Of a stretch of 64,000 bases of DNA, positions 9,029 to 17,972 are shown in pieces. Each line of letters begins with the position of its first letter. Position 1 is the stretch's first letter. A program made the position numbers and the translations under genes. The stretch covers positions 552,501 to 616,500 of the forward strand of contig NZ_JAPPRC010000004.1 in assembly GCF_026672425.1 (NCBI RefSeq), in the 5' to 3' direction. The notes under the pieces were generated by a model. The model did not search any database and was not told where the DNA came from. It saw only the letters and a list, made by a program, of their open reading frames with translations. The DNA comes from Pannonibacter sp. SL95 (GTDB taxonomy: Bacteria > Pseudomonadota > Alphaproteobacteria > Rhizobiales > Stappiaceae).

Positions 9029-10030
9029 TCAGACCGGGAAGCCGGATTGCGCTGCGACGGCCTTCAACGGACGCTCCGGGCGGGCGCCGACATGGGTGAT
9101 GACGGTGGAGGCGCAGAGGCAGCCGAGTTCGGTCGAGGTCTTCAGGTCGAAGTCGCGGGCGAGGCCGAACAGGAAGCCGGAGGCGAACAGGTCGCCGGCT
9201 CCGGTCAGGTCGACCACTTCGGAGACCTTCAGCGCCGGGGCATGCACGGTTTCCTCGCGGGTGATGGCCATCGCGCCGTTGCTGCCAAGGGTCAGCGCCG
9301 TCAGCTTGCAGGTCTCGCGCGCCGCGGCAATGGCCGTGTCGAGATCAGCTGTCTGGTAGAGCGACTTCAGCTCGTGCTCGTTGGCGAACATCAGGTCAAC
9401 GACGCCATCGCGCAGAAGGCCCTGGAACTCGTCGCGGTAGCGGTCAACGCAGAAGGCGTCGGACAGGGTGAGACCAACCTTGCGGCCGTTCTCGTGGGCG
9501 ATTCGGGCGGCCTCCAGGAAGGCGCGCTTGGCGGCCGGGGGATCCCACAGGTAGCCTTCCATGTAGGTGACCGCAGACGCGGCCACGACAGCCGGGTCGA
9601 CGTCCTTCGGGCTCAGCTCGACGCAGGCGCCGAGATAGGTGTTCATGGTCCGCTCGCCATCCGGCGTGATCAGGATCATGGAGCGCGCGGTCGGGGCACC
9701 GCCCACCAGCGGATCGGTGTTGAAGTAGACGCCGGTGCCCTTCATGTCGTGGGCATAGCTGTCGCCCAGTTCGTCGCGGGCGACCTTGCCGAGATAGGCC
9801 GGCTTGCCACCGAGCGAGGCAATGCCTGCGGCGGTGTTGCCGGCGCTGCCGCCGGAGATGCGCACGGTCTGGCCCATCTTGTCGTAAAGACGCAGCGCCT
9901 CGCCGGTGTCGATGAGGCGCATGGATGCCTTGACGAGGTTCTCGGCGACGAGGAAATCATCCTCGACATGCGCGAACACATCGCAGATGGCATTGCCGAT
10001 GCACAGGGCATCGTAGGTCACATTCGTCAT
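9029..10030 (-). CDS. PfkB-family carbohydrate/nucleoside kinase, probable adenosine kinase
   Basis: This is a ribokinase-fold kinase that transfers phosphate from ATP to a sugar hydroxyl. In alphaproteobacteria this subfamily is usually annotated as adenosine kinase (adenosine to AMP). The 333-residue product begins MTNVTYDALCIGNAICDVFA and carries PfkB signature 1 (GGSAGNTAAGIASLGG) at about 60. PfkB signature 2 with the catalytic Asp (DLTGAGDLFASGFLFG) is at about 280, and FANEHELKSL lies between them. Substrate specificity is inferred from overall resemblance; a different nucleoside or sugar substrate cannot be excluded. It ends at its own terminator and is preceded by pheA on the same strand (31-base gap). 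Confidence 0.88.
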   Translation of the reverse strand: MTNVTYDALCIGNAICDVFAHVEDDFLVAENLVKASMRLIDTGEALRLYDKMGQTVRISGGSAGNTAAGIASLGGKPAYLGKVARDELGDSYAHDMKGTGVYFNTDPLVGGAPTARSMILITPDGERTMNTYLGACVELSPKDVDPAVVAASAVTYMEGYLWDPPAAKRAFLEAARIAHENGRKVGLTLSDAFCVDRYRDEFQGLLRDGVVDLMFANEHELKSLYQTADLDTAIAAARETCKLTALTLGSNGAMAITREETVHAPALKVSEVVDLTGAGDLFASGFLFGLARDFDLKTSTELGCLCASTVITHVGARPERPLKAVAAQSGFPV

Positions 10031-10061
10031 TTGGCCTGCCTTGTGGTGTCTGGCGGGAAAC

Positions 10062-10952
10062 TTACTGTGCGGAGTTCGGGCGCAGGGCGCGGTTGGCTTC
10101 CGGCTCGCGGATCTTCTCGCGGAACGGATTGGCCCGGTAGACGCCGAGGATCTTCAGCTCGGCGCAGAAGAAGGCGAGTTCTTCCAGCGCCAGCGCGACG
10201 TTCTTGTCGTCCGGGTGGCCTTCGATGTCGGCATAGAACATGGAGGCGAAGAACTGGCCTTCGAGCTGGTAGGATTCCAGCTTGGTCATGTTGACGCCGT
10301 TGGTGGCAAATCCGCCAAGCGCCTTGTAAAGGGCGGCGGCGACGTTGCGCACGCGGAAGATGAAGGTGGTGATCACCGGCTGGCCGCTGTAGGCGGCCCG
10401 GGCCGGCTCGCGCGACAGGATCAGGAAGCGGGTGGTGTTGTGCTCCGCGTCCTCGACATTGCGCTTCAGGATATCAAGGCCATAGACCTCGGCAGCCATT
10501 TCCGGCGCGAGGGCAGCAGCAGTGAGATCGCCCAGCTCCGCGATCTGACGGGCAGAGCCGGCCGTATCCGCGCCGACGATGGCCTTGAGGCCGAGATCGC
10601 GGATGATGTTGCGGCACTGGCCAAGCGCCATGACGTGGCTCTGGACGCTTTTCAGGTTCTCGATCCGCGCCCCCTTCGGGGCCATCAGCTGGAAGCGGAT
10701 CGGCATGAAATATTCGCCGATGATGTGCAGGTTCGAGCGCGGCAGCAGGTGGTGGATGTCGGCGACGCGGCCGGCAATCGAGTTCTCGACCGGGATCATG
10801 CCGAAATCGGCTTCGCCCGATTCCATGGCGGCAAAGCAGTCCTCGAAGGTCGCGCAGGGCACGGCCACGTAATCCGGATAGACACTGCGGCAGGCCATGT
10901 GCGAGTTCGCACCGGTTTCGCCCTGGAACACGATCTTCTTGCGGTCAGACAT
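10062..10952 (-). CDS. pheA: Prephenate dehydratase
   Basis: PheA converts prephenate to phenylpyruvate in phenylalanine synthesis. The 296-residue monofunctional protein lacks a chorismate mutase domain. It starts with IVFQGETGANSHMACRSVYP and contains PVENSIAGRVADIHHLL and the catalytic-Thr motif EDAEHNTTRFLIL. It ends in an ACT regulatory domain, where GVNMTKLESYQLEGQF is the variant of the Phe-binding ESRP motif common in alphaproteobacteria. The gene is preceded by kdsB (62-base gap) and followed by the PfkB-type kinase, all on the minus strand. Confidence 0.95.
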   Translation of the reverse strand: MSDRKKIVFQGETGANSHMACRSVYPDYVAVPCATFEDCFAAMESGEADFGMIPVENSIAGRVADIHHLLPRSNLHIIGEYFMPIRFQLMAPKGARIENLKSVQSHVMALGQCRNIIRDLGLKAIVGADTAGSARQIAELGDLTAAALAPEMAAEVYGLDILKRNVEDAEHNTTRFLILSREPARAAYSGQPVITTFIFRVRNVAAALYKALGGFATNGVNMTKLESYQLEGQFFASMFYADIEGHPDDKNVALALEELAFFCAELKILGVYRANPFREKIREPEANRALRPNSAQ

Positions 10953-11014
10953 CAGCGTGGAAGCTTTCTTTCATCTCGGTCGGGGAGTGATGACATGTGA
11001 AGGTTACGGCCTTG

Positions 11015-11749
11015 TCAAAGCCCCGCAAGGGCCTTGCGGGCGCGTTCGAGGTCCTGCGGCGTATTGACATCCATCGGCGCGCTGTCGACCAGGCTGACGT
11101 CGATCCGCATGCCGGCTTCCAGAGCGCGCAGCTGCTCCAGCTTTTCGCGTTGCTCAAGCGGCGACGGTGGCAGGGAGACAAACCGGTCGAGCGCGCTGCG
11201 GCGATAGGCGTAGACGCCAATGTGCTGGAACAGCGGGCCAGGACCGGTGGGGGCCGTGGCGCGGGTGAAGTACAGCGCCCGATAACGGGCCCCGGCAATG
11301 GCCGTGACGACCGCCTTGACGAAGCTGGGATCCTGCCGGTCTTCCTCGGTGCGGATTTCCGTCATGATGGTGCCGATCTGCACCTCTGGATCTGCAAGCG
11401 GCGCGAAGGCGGCGCGGATGGCTGCCGGTTCGATCAGGGGAACGTCGCCCTGCAGGTTGAGAATGACATCGTGGCGCCCGTCCGGGTCGACGAGGCGGGC
11501 GGCTTCGTGGATCCGGTCGGAACCGGATTCGTGGTCCGGCCGGGTCAGGACGGCATTTCCACCGTGATCGCGGACGGCTTCCAGAATGCGCTGATCGTCG
11601 CAGGCGACCGTGACCGGGCCGATGTCCGCTGCCAGAGCCTGCTCCAGAACCCGCACGATCATTGGTTTGCCGGCAATGTCGGCGAGCGGTTTTTGCGGCA
11701 GGCGGGTTGCCGCCATTCGGGACGGGATAACAACAAGTGCGGATGTCAC
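11015..11749 (-). CDS. kdsB: 3-deoxy-manno-octulosonate cytidylyltransferase
   Basis: KdsB activates Kdo with CTP to CMP-Kdo for the inner core of lipopolysaccharide. The 244-residue product has the nucleotidyltransferase start [20 protein letters not shown], the ACDDQRI motif, [26 protein letters not shown] and [12 protein letters not shown]. The C-terminal [13 protein letters not shown] is also typical. It is the first gene of the kdsB-pheA-kinase run on the minus strand and is divergent from the cytochrome c gene. Confidence 0.96.
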   Translation of the reverse strand: MTSALVVIPSRMAATRLPQKPLADIAGKPMIVRVLEQALAADIGPVTVACDDQRILEAVRDHGGNAVLTRPDHESGSDRIHEAARLVDPDGRHDVILNLQGDVPLIEPAAIRAAFAPLADPEVQIGTIMTEIRTEEDRQDPSFVKAVVTAIAGARYRALYFTRATAPTGPGPLFQHIGVYAYRRSALDRFVSLPPSPLEQREKLEQLRALEAGMRIDVSLVDSAPMDVNTPQDLERARKALAGL

Positions 11750-11826
11750 GATCGGCTCCGGGACGCTCTGGAGGGCATCAATACGAAAAAGCAGCGTCTG
11801 ATGCCGAAATTCAGTGTGCCGCGACT

Positions 11827-11855
11827 TTTATACCTATGGACAGCGGCGTCAAAAA
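11827..11855 (-). promoter_or_regulatory. Candidate sigma-70 promoter of kdsB
   Basis: On the minus strand, TTTTTG (11855-11850) and TATAAA (11832-11827) are 17 bases apart, about 75 bases upstream of the kdsB ATG. The -10 is good and the -35 is poor, so this is tentative. Confidence 0.4.
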
Positions 11856-11949
11856 ATTTGTAGGTTCCAGCCAAATTTGATGAAGGCAGATTGTGGTTCG
11901 CGCCGGAGAGGGGGCGGGCCATGGGCGCGTTAATCTGGAGCCTTGGCGA

Positions 11950-12495
11950 ATGGATTCCTTTGAGCTGAACAAGGCCGCGGGTGCGGTCTTGATGGTGCTT
12001 CTGCTGACGATGGGTGTGGGGATCGTCTCGGATATCATCTTTACCCCGACGATACCTGACAAGCCGGGTTACGAGATCGTGGTCGAGAGCGCCGAAAGCG
12101 ACACCTCCACGGTTGAAGCTGTGCCGGAAACCGTGCCGCTGTCCGAGCGCCTTGTGGCTGCGACGGTCGCTGGCGGTGAGAAGGTGTCCAAGAAGTGCTC
12201 CTCCTGCCACACCTTCGAAAAGGGCGGCGCCAACAAGGTTGGTCCGGGCCTGTGGGCGACGGTCGGCCGCAAGCCGGGCACGCATGAGGGCTTCTCCTAC
12301 TCGGCAGCCATGGTTGCTTTCGGCGAAGCCAACCCGGCCTGGACCTTCGAGCAGCTCTACGCCTTCCTGGAAAACCCGAAGGCCCATGTCCCGGGCACCT
12401 CGATGGGCTTTGCCGGCCTGAAGAAGGGCGAAGAGCGCGCCGACATGATCGTTTACCTGAACAGCCTGTCGGACAGCCCGCTGCCGCTGCAGTAA
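11950..12495 (+). CDS. Membrane-anchored class I cytochrome c (CycM-like)
   Basis: A c-type cytochrome of the type that carries electrons to cytochrome c oxidase from a membrane-anchored position. From the ATG at 11950 the product has 181 residues. An uncleaved N-terminal membrane helix (about 8-33: AAGAVLMVLLLTMGVGIVSD) is followed by an acidic/proline linker. A cytochrome c domain follows with the haem motif CSSCHTF and the axial Met region PGTSMGFAGL. The domain closely resembles mitochondrial-type cytochrome c. A longer frame starting at 11893 adds a non-conserved leader. It is followed by a clear terminator, so it is monocistronic. Confidence 0.92.
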   Translation: MDSFELNKAAGAVLMVLLLTMGVGIVSDIIFTPTIPDKPGYEIVVESAESDTSTVEAVPETVPLSERLVAATVAGGEKVSKKCSSCHTFEKGGANKVGPGLWATVGRKPGTHEGFSYSAAMVAFGEANPAWTFEQLYAFLENPKAHVPGTSMGFAGLKKGEERADMIVYLNSLSDSPLPLQ

Positions 12496-12519
12496 GGCTT
12501 CGATCTCGCTCAGACGAGT

Positions 12520-12550
12520 TAAACCGCGTCCTTCGGGGCGCGGTTTTTAA
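12520..12550 (+). terminator. Rho-independent terminator of the cytochrome c gene
   Basis: AAACCGCG and CGCGGTTT form the stem with a GTCCTTCGGGG apex, followed by TTTTTAAATTTTT. It lies about 25 bases after the stop. Confidence 0.9.
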
Positions 12551-12640
12551 ATTTTTACGCAGCGTAATAATACATTTTTTGCAAGCGTAGGATATTAAAC
12601 TGGCGTCGAGTTAGGTCGTTTCCTTTGAGGTGGGGATTTT

Positions 12641-14059
12641 GTGCCAAATTTTTTAAGCCGGACGCCGGTTCAAAAGAGCTTCTGGCAGGCATTTTGCGTT
12701 GCCTTCGTTTCCTTGTTCGCAGGGGTTTCGATATCGACCTTTATGGCGCTCCACATTCGCGAAGCAAATGAGGAGCGCCACAAGGCGAAGGCCGAGGCTG
12801 TGCTATCGGAGGTCCGGGCCCGGCTGCTGGGTGCAATAGGGCGAACTGCGTCTTTGGGCGTGGGGCTGATGAATTATGTCGTTGTAAATCCGCAGATGAC
12901 GGAGGTGCAGTTCCGTCACTACAGTACTGAGATGCTTGTCCGAGACCGGAACATTCGCGCAGTTGTTCTCGCCCCTAACAATGTTGTGCGCTACCTCAAC
13001 CCAATGCAGGGAAATGAGAAGTCGATCGGATTGCGTTATAAAGATCTACGGGGTCAGTGGCCGAAGATACAAGAGGCTAAAAATGGTGAAGCTATTGCAT
13101 TTGTCGGTCCCATTTATGCATTTGGAGCTCGGCTTTCGATAGTCGCGCATATACCGGTGTACGTTCACGCTAGTGGGTCAGCTCTGATTGGAGGCAGTTA
13201 TTTCTGGGGGATTGTGTCAGTCGTACTTGATGAAAAACAACTTCTTGCGTCGGCTCAATTGGAGTCAGAGATGTCAGGATACGAGATTTCTCTCAGAATA
13301 CCCGGTGACCGTGATAATGAGAATTTGATCATCCTCGGTGATTCTTGGCTCTTCAATGCCGATTCGGTTCGCCTGGACGTTCTTCTGCCCGGCGAAGCAC
13401 GGTGGCAGCTTGCTGCCTTTCCCAAGGCAGGCTGGACGCGCATGTCGACCGAACTCTGGATGGCGCTGATTGCGGGCTATGGCGCGACCCTGCTTGTGTC
13501 CGGCATGGCGTTCTTCGTTATCTTCGAGATGATGCGCGCGCGCCATCTTGCGCAGCATGATCCGCTGACCGGTTTGCCGAACCGCCGGTTGCTTGAGGAC
13601 CGGATGGGGCAACTGGCCAATCTCAGTGACCGGTCCGGGCTGGGGTTCCAGGTCTTTTTCGTCGACCTCAACGCGTTCAAGCCGATCAACGACCAGCATG
13701 GCCATGGTGTGGGCGATGAGATGCTGGTCGAAATCGGCCGGCGGCTGCGCCTGGTGACCCGGCGTGCCGATACGGTGGCGCGGGTTGGCGGGGATGAGTT
13801 CGTGGTGTTGACGCCCGGGCTGATGTCCGAGCCCGACGTGGCGCAGTTCAGCCGCCGGTTGGCTGCTGCAGTCAGCGAGCCCGTCGTGATCGACGAGCTG
13901 ACGATTGCCGTGCGCGCCAGCCTCGGCATCGCGTCCTACCCGAAGGACGCAAACACGATCCGCGAGCTGCTCGATCTTGCCGACACGCGCATGTATGCGC
14001 AGAAGAAAGAGCGGCTGACCGCCCTGTTCCCGGGCGTGCGCGCAGCAAACGGATCTTAA
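12641..14059 (+). CDS. Membrane diguanylate cyclase (periplasmic sensor + GGDEF)
   Basis: Predicted to make cyclic di-GMP from two GTP. The GTG at 12641 follows an AGGTGGGG ribosome binding site; the product is 472 residues. A membrane helix at about 14-37 is followed by a periplasmic sensor of about 240 residues with a CHASE-like start (AVVLAPNNVVRYLNP). A second helix at about 270-295 precedes the GGDEF domain at about 310-465. The active site RVGGDEFVVL is intact, with DPLTGLPNRRLLEDR and FFVDLNAFKPIND; no RxxD inhibitory site is obvious. The sensor half is clearly AT-richer than the cyclase half (43% G+C at 13081-13140 against 73% at 13741-13800), suggesting a mosaic origin. Confidence 0.9.
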   Translation: MPNFLSRTPVQKSFWQAFCVAFVSLFAGVSISTFMALHIREANEERHKAKAEAVLSEVRARLLGAIGRTASLGVGLMNYVVVNPQMTEVQFRHYSTEMLVRDRNIRAVVLAPNNVVRYLNPMQGNEKSIGLRYKDLRGQWPKIQEAKNGEAIAFVGPIYAFGARLSIVAHIPVYVHASGSALIGGSYFWGIVSVVLDEKQLLASAQLESEMSGYEISLRIPGDRDNENLIILGDSWLFNADSVRLDVLLPGEARWQLAAFPKAGWTRMSTELWMALIAGYGATLLVSGMAFFVIFEMMRARHLAQHDPLTGLPNRRLLEDRMGQLANLSDRSGLGFQVFFVDLNAFKPINDQHGHGVGDEMLVEIGRRLRLVTRRADTVARVGGDEFVVLTPGLMSEPDVAQFSRRLAAAVSEPVVIDELTIAVRASLGIASYPKDANTIRELLDLADTRMYAQKKERLTALFPGVRAANGS

Positions 14060-14172
14060 ATTTCTGTCATCTCTCGTTTTCTCCGGTGACGGAGCGGCCA
14101 GCAGACACTTACACTTGTCTGCAAGGCACCGGAATCATTCGCCGGTTTCACCGCTCTATCGGGAGACACTTG

Positions 14173-16047
14173 ATGACAGCAGCCTCGAAGGCTTACAGGG
14201 CAGCCGCTCTCGTCCTCGTCGCCGGTCTTTTCCTGGCTCCGACCTTCCCGGCGAGGGCGCAGGCATCCGAACCGGCATGGCACCACGCGACCGCGCTGTC
14301 GGGAACGCCGAAATACGGACCGGACGCCAAGCACTTCGACTACGTCAATCCCGAAGCCCCAAAGGGCGGTATCGCGCGGCTGTCCGACACAGGCGGCTTC
14401 GATACGTTCAACCCGATCCTGCCGAAGGGCAATCCGGCACCGGGCCTTGGGCTGATCTACGACAACCTGATGGAAACGGCGCTGGACGAGGCGGACATCA
14501 GCGCCTCCTATGGCGTCATCGCCGATGCGATGCGCTATCCGGACGATTACTCCTGGGTCGAGTACCGGATCAATCCGAAGGCGCGCTGGCACGATGGCAA
14601 GCCGATCACCGCAGCCGATGTGGTCTGGTCGTTCCAGAAGGCCATCGAACTCAGCCCGCCGCAGAAATTCTACTACAAGAACGTCGTCAAGGCGGAGGAA
14701 CTGCCCGGCGGCATTGTCCGCTTCGAGTTCGACACCAAGGGCAACCGGGAGCTGCCGCATATCGTCAGCCAGGTGCTGGTGCTGCCGCAGCATTGGTGGG
14801 AGGGAACGAACGACAAGGGCGAGAAGCGCAATATTGCCCATGGCACGCTTGAGCCGCCACTGGGCTCGGGTCCCTACAAGATCAAATCCTTCGTCGCCAA
14901 TCGTGACATGATCTACGAACGGGTGAAGGACTACTGGGGTAATGATCTGCCGATCCGTGTCGGCACCAACAACTTCGATGAGATCCGATACTCGGTGTTC
15001 CTGGATCAGGCCGTCGAGCTGGAGGCCTTCAAGGGTGACCAGTATGACTTCCGCCAGGAGTTGAGCGCCAGCCAGTGGGCCAAGGCCTATGACTTCCCGG
15101 CTGTCCGCGATGGCCGCGTCGTGAAGGAGGAGTTCATCGACAAGGGGACTGGCCGGATGCAGGCCTATGTGCCGAACCTGCGCCGGGAAAAGTTCCAGGA
15201 CCCGCGCGTGCGCCAGGCGCTCAACTACGCCTACGATTTTGAAACGACGAACGAAATCGTTTCGGCCAATCTGCACAAGAGGATCGGCTCCTACTTCGCC
15301 GGTACGGACCTTGGTGCAACCGGCCTGCCGCAGGGCAAGGAACTCGAAATTCTCGAAAGCCTGAGGGGGGAGGTCCCGGAAGAGGTCTTTACCAAGGAAT
15401 ACAAGAATCCGGTGGGTGGAAACCCGCAAAATGTACGCAACAACCTGCGGGAGGCTGTGAAGCTGTTGACGGCTGCCGGCTACAAGCAGGATGGCGGCCG
15501 GCTCATCAACGCCAGGACCGGCGAACAGCTCACCATCGAGATGCTCTATTTCGACAAGAGCGCCGAGCGGAATCTGTTGCCCTATTCCAAGAACCTGGAA
15601 AGCATCGGCATCAAGACGATCCTGCGCATTGTCGACCAGCCGCAATACATCAACCGGATCAACGCGCGCGACTTTGACATGGCAACGCTGGTCTGGGGGC
15701 AGTCACTGTCTCCGGGCAACGAGCAGCGGGACTTCTGGGGCTCTGAAGCGGCGGACCGGGAGCAGTCGCGCAATTACGCCGGCATCAAGAACCCGGCGAT
15801 CGACAAGCTGATTGACCGGGTCGTGTTTGCCAAGGATCGCGAGGAACTGCTGGCGGCAACCAAGGCGCTCGACCGGGTGCTGCTGTGGAACCACTACGTG
15901 GTGCCGCAGTTCTATTCCGACGTGGATCGCACGGCCCGCTGGAACCGCTTCGGCCACCCCAAGACCATGCCGGAATTCACCTTCGGCTTCCCCACCATCT
16001 GGTGGTACGACGCAGCGCTGGCGGCCAAGACGGGAGCAGCCAAATGA
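14173..16047 (+). CDS. yejA: Extracellular solute-binding protein, family 5 (YejA-like), Sec-exported
   Basis: Periplasmic binding component of a peptide-type ABC importer. The 624-residue product starts at the ATG at 14173 and has a Sec signal peptide of about 30 residues ending PARAQA. The SBP_bac_5 body includes YGPDAKHFDYVNPEAPKGG, RWHDGKPITAADVVWSFQKA, LGSGPYKIKSF and the C-terminal PQFYSDVDRTARWN. These are typical of YejA proteins, which bind oligopeptides in E. coli. It is the first gene of yejA-yejA2-yejB-yejE-(TA)-yejF and overlaps the next gene by 4 bases (ATGA), suggesting coupled translation. Actual ligand is unknown. Confidence 0.9.
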   Translation: MTAASKAYRAAALVLVAGLFLAPTFPARAQASEPAWHHATALSGTPKYGPDAKHFDYVNPEAPKGGIARLSDTGGFDTFNPILPKGNPAPGLGLIYDNLMETALDEADISASYGVIADAMRYPDDYSWVEYRINPKARWHDGKPITAADVVWSFQKAIELSPPQKFYYKNVVKAEELPGGIVRFEFDTKGNRELPHIVSQVLVLPQHWWEGTNDKGEKRNIAHGTLEPPLGSGPYKIKSFVANRDMIYERVKDYWGNDLPIRVGTNNFDEIRYSVFLDQAVELEAFKGDQYDFRQELSASQWAKAYDFPAVRDGRVVKEEFIDKGTGRMQAYVPNLRREKFQDPRVRQALNYAYDFETTNEIVSANLHKRIGSYFAGTDLGATGLPQGKELEILESLRGEVPEEVFTKEYKNPVGGNPQNVRNNLREAVKLLTAAGYKQDGGRLINARTGEQLTIEMLYFDKSAERNLLPYSKNLESIGIKTILRIVDQPQYINRINARDFDMATLVWGQSLSPGNEQRDFWGSEAADREQSRNYAGIKNPAIDKLIDRVVFAKDREELLAATKALDRVLLWNHYVVPQFYSDVDRTARWNRFGHPKTMPEFTFGFPTIWWYDAALAAKTGAAK

Positions 16048-17918
16048 CCGATGCAACCAGCCTTTCGCGCCGCACCGTCCTGAAGCTCTCGGCCGCTGCC
16101 GCCGCCAGCATGACGCTGCCGCTCGGCAGCCTTGCCGAGGCGCAACCGGCGTTGAAGCATGGCCTGTCGGTTTTCGGCGAGCTGAAATATGCCCCGGGCT
16201 TCGAGGCCTTTGACTATGTGCGCAAGGACGCACCCAAGGGCGGCAAGTTCGCCTTTTCCGCGCCGAGCTGGGTGTTCAACCAGAATGCCCAGACCTTCAA
16301 CACGTTCAACACCTTCGTGCTGAAGGGGGACGCCCCGCCGCGCATGGAAATGTGTTTCGACACGCTGATGGTGCGGGCGCTGGACGAGCCGGATGCCATC
16401 TACGGTCTGGTTGCCTCCGGCGTCGAGATTTCTGCCGACGGCAACAGCTACATCTTCCATCTGCGCCCGGAAGCGAGGTTCCATGATGGTTCGAAGCTGA
16501 CGGCCGAAGATGTCGCGTTTTCCTTAAACCTGCTGAAGGCGTCCGGTCATCCGCAGATCAGCCAGTCCATCCAGGAGTTCACCGAGGCCAAGGCGCTCGA
16601 TGACGCGCGGGTCGAGGTTGTTTTCTCGGGCAAGCAGACGCGGCAGCTGCCGCTGATCGTCGCCGGCCTGCCGATCTTTTCCAAGCGCTACTACAGCGCC
16701 TACGACTTCACCCAGTCGACGCTGACGCCGCCGCTGTCCTCCGGCCCCTACAAGGTGGGCGCGCATGAGGTGGGCCGGTTTGTCGAGTTCCACAGGGTTG
16801 CCGACTGGTGGGCCAAGGACCTGCCGGTGGCCGCCGGTCAGAACAACTTCGACATCATTCGCGTCGAGTTTTTCCGGGAACGGCAGGTGACCTTCGAGGC
16901 CTTCAAGAAGGGTTTGCTGACCTATCAGGAAGAGTTCTCGTCCAAGACCTGGAACACGGAATACAATTTCCCGGCGGTGACCGATGGCAAGGTGCTGAAG
17001 AAGGAGTTCGAGGACAACCGGCCGAGCGGTGCGCAGGGCTGGTTCTTCAATACCCGGCTGCCGAAATTCGCCGACCCGCGTGTCCGCCGTGCCCTTGGCT
17101 TTGCGTTCGACTTCGAATGGTCGAACCAGAACCTGTTCTACAGCATGTACAGCCGCACCCAGTCGTTCTTCCAGAACTCCGGCATGATGGCAAAAGGCCT
17201 GCCTGATGCTGCCGAACTGGCCCTGCTGGAGCCCTACCGCGACCGCTTGCCGGCCGAGGTTTTCGGCGAACCTGCCCTGGCGCCGGTGTCGGATGGATCT
17301 GGCAATGACCGCAGCCTGCTGCGGCAGGCCGCGCAGTTGCTGGCCGAGGCTGGGCTGACCCGCAAGGACGGCGTGCTGCTCGGGCTCGACGGCAAACCCT
17401 TCACCTTCGAATTCCTTGATGATTCGATTGCCTTCGACCGGGTGGTGCAGCCCTTCATCGCCAATCTGAAGCGCCTTGGCATCGAGGCGACCACACGGAT
17501 CGTCGATCCGGCGCAGTATCAGGCGCGGGAAAACGACTATGACTTCGAAGTGATTGCCCGGCGCTATTCGCTGTCTGCAACGCTGACGGATGATTCCCGC
17601 GATATCTGGGGCAGCAAGGCCGCGGACACGCCCGGCAGCTACAATCTGGCCGGGATCAAGGATCCGGTTGTTGACGCGCTTCTGGAGACGGCGCTTGCGG
17701 CCAAGACGCGCGAGGACATGTACACCGCCGCGCGGGCGATGGACCGGGTGCTGCGGGCCGGCCATTACTGGATCCCCCAGTGGAACAAGCCCTATCACTC
17801 GGTGGCCTTGTGGGATGTCTTCGGCTATCCGGAGAAACCGCCGTTCTATGATTTCCCGGTCGAAACCACCTGGTGGTTCGACAAGGACAAGGCCGCGAAG
17901 ATCGGCATGGCGGGCTGA
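16044..17918 (+). CDS. Second YejA-like extracellular solute-binding protein, Tat-exported
   Basis: A paralogue of the preceding gene, also 624 residues, but with a twin-arginine signal (SLSRRTVLKLSAAAAASM), so it is probably exported folded by the Tat system. The mature part shows the same family landmarks: YAPGFEAFDYVRKDAPKGG, RFHDGSKLTAEDVAFSLNLL, LSSGPYKVGAHE and HYWIPQWNKPYHSVALWD. Similarity to the first copy is clear but distant, so the two probably bind different ligands and share one YejBEF pore. The start overlaps the stop of the first copy (ATGA); yejB follows after 54 bases. Confidence 0.9.
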   Translation: MTDATSLSRRTVLKLSAAAAASMTLPLGSLAEAQPALKHGLSVFGELKYAPGFEAFDYVRKDAPKGGKFAFSAPSWVFNQNAQTFNTFNTFVLKGDAPPRMEMCFDTLMVRALDEPDAIYGLVASGVEISADGNSYIFHLRPEARFHDGSKLTAEDVAFSLNLLKASGHPQISQSIQEFTEAKALDDARVEVVFSGKQTRQLPLIVAGLPIFSKRYYSAYDFTQSTLTPPLSSGPYKVGAHEVGRFVEFHRVADWWAKDLPVAAGQNNFDIIRVEFFRERQVTFEAFKKGLLTYQEEFSSKTWNTEYNFPAVTDGKVLKKEFEDNRPSGAQGWFFNTRLPKFADPRVRRALGFAFDFEWSNQNLFYSMYSRTQSFFQNSGMMAKGLPDAAELALLEPYRDRLPAEVFGEPALAPVSDGSGNDRSLLRQAAQLLAEAGLTRKDGVLLGLDGKPFTFEFLDDSIAFDRVVQPFIANLKRLGIEATTRIVDPAQYQARENDYDFEVIARRYSLSATLTDDSRDIWGSKAADTPGSYNLAGIKDPVVDALLETALAAKTREDMYTAARAMDRVLRAGHYWIPQWNKPYHSVALWDVFGYPEKPPFYDFPVETTWWFDKDKAAKIGMAG

Positions 17919-17972
17919 CCGGGTCCTGCGGGAGCCGATCACGCCGCGCGCGAGAAGGACAAGACCAAACCG

